From Treponema sp. (GTDB taxonomy: Bacteria > Spirochaetota > Spirochaetia > Treponematales > Breznakiellaceae), in the NCBI GenBank assembly GCA_009780285.1, contig WRAL01000089.1:1-6492 (forward strand): a stretch of 6,492 bases of DNA, written 5' to 3'. The notes below the pieces were generated by a model, which worked only from the letters and a program-made list of their open reading frames with translations, was not told the origin of the DNA and searched no databases. The position numbers and the translations under genes are program-made. This document shows positions 3,719-6,492 of the stretch, piece after piece. Position 1 is the first letter of the stretch. Each line of letters opens with the position of its first letter.

Positions 3719-6400
3719 CTAGTTGTTCATCATTACGCGGCCCAGCGGAGTAGTGGGCCTCTCAGTTGCTGGCACGTCTTTGCTGCCGATTTGCCCGTAT
3801 GCGTTGTCGCCCCAGCCCCAAAGCTGGCCGTCCTCGCGAACGGCAAGGCTGTACCAGCCGCCTCCGTTGACGGAAATCCACCTTTGCTCGCTAAGGTCTT
3901 CGTTATTGGTGTTTGCTCCGGCCAGCGGCGCAAAACGAGTAGGCTCGAGCCTGCTGGGCAGCGTGCTATCATTGACGTTTACCAAGCCGGATGCCTGGCC
4001 CTTCGTGTCCTGGCCCCAAGTGAAAAGCCAGCCTTCGTCGAAGTCTATGGCCAGCACCATGTGATGCCCGGCCGTTACGGATCTCCATTTGCGCTCTCCG
4101 TCCACCTTTCCAGGAGTGTTATGGGTCCCGTCGCTGATGTCCTCGCGGCCTAGCCTTCCGCTATCCCCGCTCCCCCAGGTCCAGGCGACGCCGTCCGCGT
4201 CAAGCGCGACGGTAAACTCGCGCCCGGCGGAGGCCGAGATCCATTCTTTACCTTCAGGGTGCAGTACTTCGACAGGCGTGTTTTGGCTTGCGTTGTCATT
4301 TATGGCGCCTCCGTTAGGCCCGAGTTGCCCTCTGTCGTTCCTTCCCCAGGTCCAAAGGGTTCCGTCCTGCCTAATGGCCACGGTATGTTGGTAAGCCGAG
4401 GACACGGACTTGAACTGCCAAGCGGCATCGGCTATCTGATCCGCGCTTCCAACCTGAACCGGCGCCGTCCGATTCGTGGTGGACTGGCCGTCGCCTACGC
4501 GCCCGTATGTCGCGATGCCCCAGGCGTAAAGCTCGCCGTTCGATCGTATCCCATAGGAATTTTCGTCGCCGGCGGCAACGTACACCCAGTCGGTGAGAGT
4601 GCCCACCTGCGTGGGATTATGCATACCCGATGTATTGCCAGTGCCAAGCTTTCCATTTGCCCCTTGCCCCCAGGCCCAGAGAGTTCCGCCCGTCGTGAGG
4701 CTGGCGCCTCTGATGCCCAGACTGTGGTTAAGGCCGCCGTTTACCTCGAGCCAATCGGTGCTGCCGCCAACTTGCTCGGGTGCTGTGACATGATCGGGGT
4801 TATCGTAACCAAGGCCAAGCTGCCCGTGCTGGTTGCGTCCCCAGGCGTAAAGCCTGCCGTCCCAGGTGATCGCCATGGTATTGTCCTGGCCTATCCTCAC
4901 CTCTTTCCATTCGCCAACCGTTCGGGCCCCGTAGATTCTAATTGGAATCTCCCAAGTCTTGGTGAGGTCTTCCGTGAGCGTCGCCCTTATATAGATCGTG
5001 CCCTCGCTATCGCGATCAAGCGAGTTATAGCCTTGCCCCATGTCGCTGTCGCCCACCCTAAGGGTTCCGGCTATCGTAAGGCCATTAACTTGAATGCCTT
5101 CAATCGCGCCGCCGCCTACGGAAGAAAACTCCACGCCAGCGGCCGTAATCCCGCCGCCGGAAAGCGTGGCCGTGAAGGTCGTGGATCCGTTCCTCACGAC
5201 TCGGCTGCTTGCCGCTACAAGATCCACGTTCGGCTCACTTGTCAATGCCCAATGCGCGTAAAGCGTTTCAGTGGCGGCATAGTTTTGAGGGTGTCCGACG
5301 CTGTGGATGTGCCCAACTCCTCCCAAGGGATTGGGCGCAGTGGGGACGAGCTTCCAGCCTCTGAATGCATGTTCGCTCATCGTAAGACTGTGATCATCGT
5401 CGCTGAAAGTGTAACTATCGCCCCAACCCAGGGACAGCGTTGTCGGCGGGCTGCCGGAGCCTTCATAGGTGGGATTATCGGAAAAATTAGCCTCGAAGCT
5501 CAGCTCTACTTGAGGCTGGTGCCAAACGGCGTACAGCGTAATAGTACTTCTGCCTGCGTAACTGGAGGAACCAAGGTCGTAGAAGCCGCCAATGCCGTCC
5601 GTTCCTTCAGCGGTTAGGGTAGGGCTTGTGCTCCAGCCCTTCAGCTGGCGATAATTCCTGTTAAAGCCGGTTCCGTCATGCAGGGTTGCCACATTGTCGC
5701 TGATCAGGTATTGAAGCGTGTTGTTGGCCGGTCCGTTTCCGCCGTTCGAATCGAAGGTAATGGTGAATCTCGCTCCGGTAGACTCCCAGACCGCGTAAAA
5801 GTCCGCCGCGCCGCTGGCCCTGCCCTCGAAATTGGCGCCGGGCTGGTAATCGACGGCCGCAGTATGGCTATTCACGCTCCAGCCTAGCATATTGAAGCCC
5901 TCCCTGGTCCTCTCGGCGCCCGGAAGCTTCGTGCCCATATTTGGCGGTATTCTGACCGTATCCGTTGCCTGCTGGCCGTCGTAACTTCCTCCCCAATGGA
6001 AGCGCAATTCCGCGTGCGCTCCCGGCGCCTCGTTTACCCAGACCGCGTACATAGCCGTCGTGCGGGTCGTGAGCGCGGGTTCGTCCGCGGGCGGGAAAGT
6101 CCCGGGCGGATAGATCATGCCGGAGCCCAGCGCCTTTGACCAGCCGGCAAAGACCTGCGAGCCCTTGGTATACGTGCCTTTGATGTCCGGAAGGGTAACC
6201 CGCCCGTTAGTCGCGTCCAAACGACTGGGGCCCCCCGTTCCCTGCGCGTTGTCGTAATTAAGCGTTACCCTAATTGCCGGCTCCGGGGATTCCCCCTTGT
6301 CTCCGCACGAGGACAATACAAGCGCCAGCCCTCCCAAAATGCAGGCGACGAGCGCAACGGCTCCGCGGCGCGAAAAAACAATTCGCTTTCGATCTTTCAT
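3719..6400 (-). CDS. RCC1-repeat lipoprotein with InlB-B/List_Bact repeats
   Basis: An 893-residue exported lipoprotein of unknown specific function. The start ATG has AGGAG five bases upstream. A basic n-region and a hydrophobic segment (13-29) end in the lipobox LSSC, with C32 the lipidated residue. Four repeats of the Listeria-Bacteroides/InlB-B type follow (about 43-121, 129-205, 211-293, 297-384), each ending in YAVW or a variant and holding a central GW. An Ig-like beta region covers about 391-491. Seven RCC1 repeats then begin at W498, W550, W605, W661, W720, W772 and W841, with signatures such as LYAWGRNQHGQLG, so a full seven-bladed propeller is expected. Repeat six is the longest, at 69 residues. 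The layout suggests a surface-displayed binding protein with a propeller head on a stalk; the ligand cannot be inferred. It is transcribed alone, with its own terminator. Sampled GC is lower than in the left-hand genes. Confidence 0.92.
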   Translation of the reverse strand: MKDRKRIVFSRRGAVALVACILGGLALVLSSCGDKGESPEPAIRVTLNYDNAQGTGGPSRLDATNGRVTLPDIKGTYTKGSQVFAGWSKALGSGMIYPPGTFPPADEPALTTRTTAMYAVWVNEAPGAHAELRFHWGGSYDGQQATDTVRIPPNMGTKLPGAERTREGFNMLGWSVNSHTAAVDYQPGANFEGRASGAADFYAVWESTGARFTITFDSNGGNGPANNTLQYLISDNVATLHDGTGFNRNYRQLKGWSTSPTLTAEGTDGIGGFYDLGSSSYAGRSTITLYAVWHQPQVELSFEANFSDNPTYEGSGSPPTTLSLGWGDSYTFSDDDHSLTMSEHAFRGWKLVPTAPNPLGGVGHIHSVGHPQNYAATETLYAHWALTSEPNVDLVAASSRVVRNGSTTFTATLSGGGITAAGVEFSSVGGGAIEGIQVNGLTIAGTLRVGDSDMGQGYNSLDRDSEGTIYIRATLTEDLTKTWEIPIRIYGARTVGEWKEVRIGQDNTMAITWDGRLYAWGRNQHGQLGLGYDNPDHVTAPEQVGGSTDWLEVNGGLNHSLGIRGASLTTGGTLWAWGQGANGKLGTGNTSGMHNPTQVGTLTDWVYVAAGDENSYGIRSNGELYAWGIATYGRVGDGQSTTNRTAPVQVGSADQIADAAWQFKSVSSAYQHTVAIRQDGTLWTWGRNDRGQLGPNGGAINDNASQNTPVEVLHPEGKEWISASAGREFTVALDADGVAWTWGSGDSGRLGREDISDGTHNTPGKVDGERKWRSVTAGHHMVLAIDFDEGWLFTWGQDTKGQASGLVNVNDSTLPSRLEPTRFAPLAGANTNNEDLSEQRWISVNGGGWYSLAVREDGQLWGWGDNAYGQIGSKDVPATERPTTPLGRVMMNN
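3722..4909 (-). repeat. Seven RCC1 repeats (protein-level tandem repeat)
   Basis: Seven units of 52-69 residues each begin with tryptophan. Most carry a VxxG-type start, then a DG/xG turn, a WG and a G-Q/K/R-L/V/I-G core. Unit starts on the minus strand are about 4909, 4753, 4588, 4420, 4243, 4087 and 3880. The units have diverged in DNA sequence, which argues against recent duplication. Confidence 0.88.
4928..5230 (-). other. Probable Ig-like domain linking stalk and propeller
   Basis: Residues about 391-491 alternate hydrophobic and polar residues in a beta-rich pattern (SSRVVRNGSTTFTATLSGGG, then GTIYIRATL and IPIRIYG). This resembles bacterial Ig-like spacer domains of surface proteins. 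No family-specific motif decides it, so this is a structural inference. Confidence 0.5.
5249..6274 (-). repeat. Four InlB-B/List_Bact type repeats (stalk)
   Basis: Four degenerate units of 77-88 residues lie at about 6274-6038, 6016-5786, 5770-5522 and 5512-5249. Each shows an initial beta strand (for example ITFDSNGG), a central F.GW or L.GW, and a final LYAVW-like strand. This is the known pattern of Listeria-Bacteroides repeats, which are small beta-grasp-like modules in surface proteins. Confidence 0.82.
6305..6400 (-). other. Lipoprotein signal peptide with lipobox LSSC
   Basis: MKDRKRIVFSRR is the charged n-region and the alanine/leucine-rich stretch is the h-region. L29-S30-S31-C32 fits the signal peptidase II consensus. 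Glycine at +2, rather than aspartate, does not suggest inner-membrane retention, though sorting rules in spirochaetes differ. Confidence 0.88.
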
Positions 6401-6405
6401 AATGG

Positions 6406-6410
6406 CTCCT
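6406..6410 (-). promoter_or_regulatory. Ribosome binding site AGGAG of the lipoprotein gene
   Basis: AGGAG lies five bases before the ATG at 6400 on the minus strand. It supports that start and the complete signal peptide. Confidence 0.8.
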
Positions 6411-6450
6411 GTCAGAAAAAGGAATTGGGGGGTTGCCTGAAGCGGCGGCC

Positions 6451-6492
6451 CCGGACATTTTGGAATACTATCAGTTTATATCGATAATCTGA
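6451..6492 (-). promoter_or_regulatory. AT-rich upstream region, possible promoter of the lipoprotein gene
   Basis: About 60-90 bases upstream of the start the sequence turns AT-rich (ATATAAACTGATAGTATT on the minus strand) within an otherwise GC-rich window. It includes -10-like hexamers such as TAGTAT. No matching -35 at standard spacing is visible before the window ends, so only the general location is supported. Confidence 0.35.

Noticed and set aside
4259..5617. Long plus-strand open frame of about 452 codons opposite the lipoprotein gene
   Set aside because: It lies antisense to the RCC1 and repeat domains, has no recognisable motifs or ribosome binding site, and is explained by the codon use of the real gene.

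Overview
The window carries five protein-coding genes and no RNA genes, CRISPR arrays or insertion sequences that I can see. It looks like chromosome from a GC-rich bacterium. A spirochaete, perhaps Treponema-like, is my best guess. The basis is a lipoprotein combining Listeria-Bacteroides type repeats with RCC1 repeats, and the remembered style of the MurD and EpmA-like proteins. No rRNA or other decisive marker is present, so this assignment is inference.

Left half, minus strand (1-2275): murD (peptidoglycan precursor ligase) is followed by an EpmA/PoxA/GenX-type lysyl-tRNA synthetase paralogue. The second gene starts at a GTG ten bases after the murD stop and runs off the left edge. Its ribosome binding site overlaps the murD stop codon, so the two are very probably co-transcribed.

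Middle, plus strand (2259-3641): a DUF2804 family protein diverges from murD with no intergenic space. Start codons of the two genes share CATG palindromes. It is followed at zero distance (stop TAA, then start TTG) by a short alkyltransferase-like protein. This has the DNA-binding fold of O6-alkylguanine-DNA alkyltransferase, but alanine replaces the reactive cysteine.

Right half, minus strand (3719-6400): one large gene encodes an 893-residue lipoprotein. It has a signal peptide with a lipobox, four InlB-B/List_Bact repeats, a probable Ig-like domain and seven RCC1 repeats, enough for a complete seven-bladed propeller. A strong intrinsic terminator lies between it and the converging alkyltransferase-like gene. 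Sampled GC content is lower here than in the left part.

The genes do not form one pathway: cell wall synthesis, probable translation-factor modification, alkyl-lesion recognition and a surface protein sit side by side. I found no clearly new multi-gene system. The points most worth checking are the DUF2804/alkyltransferase-like pair, the altered motif 2 of the EpmA-like protein, and the shared start codons of murD and the DUF2804 gene.
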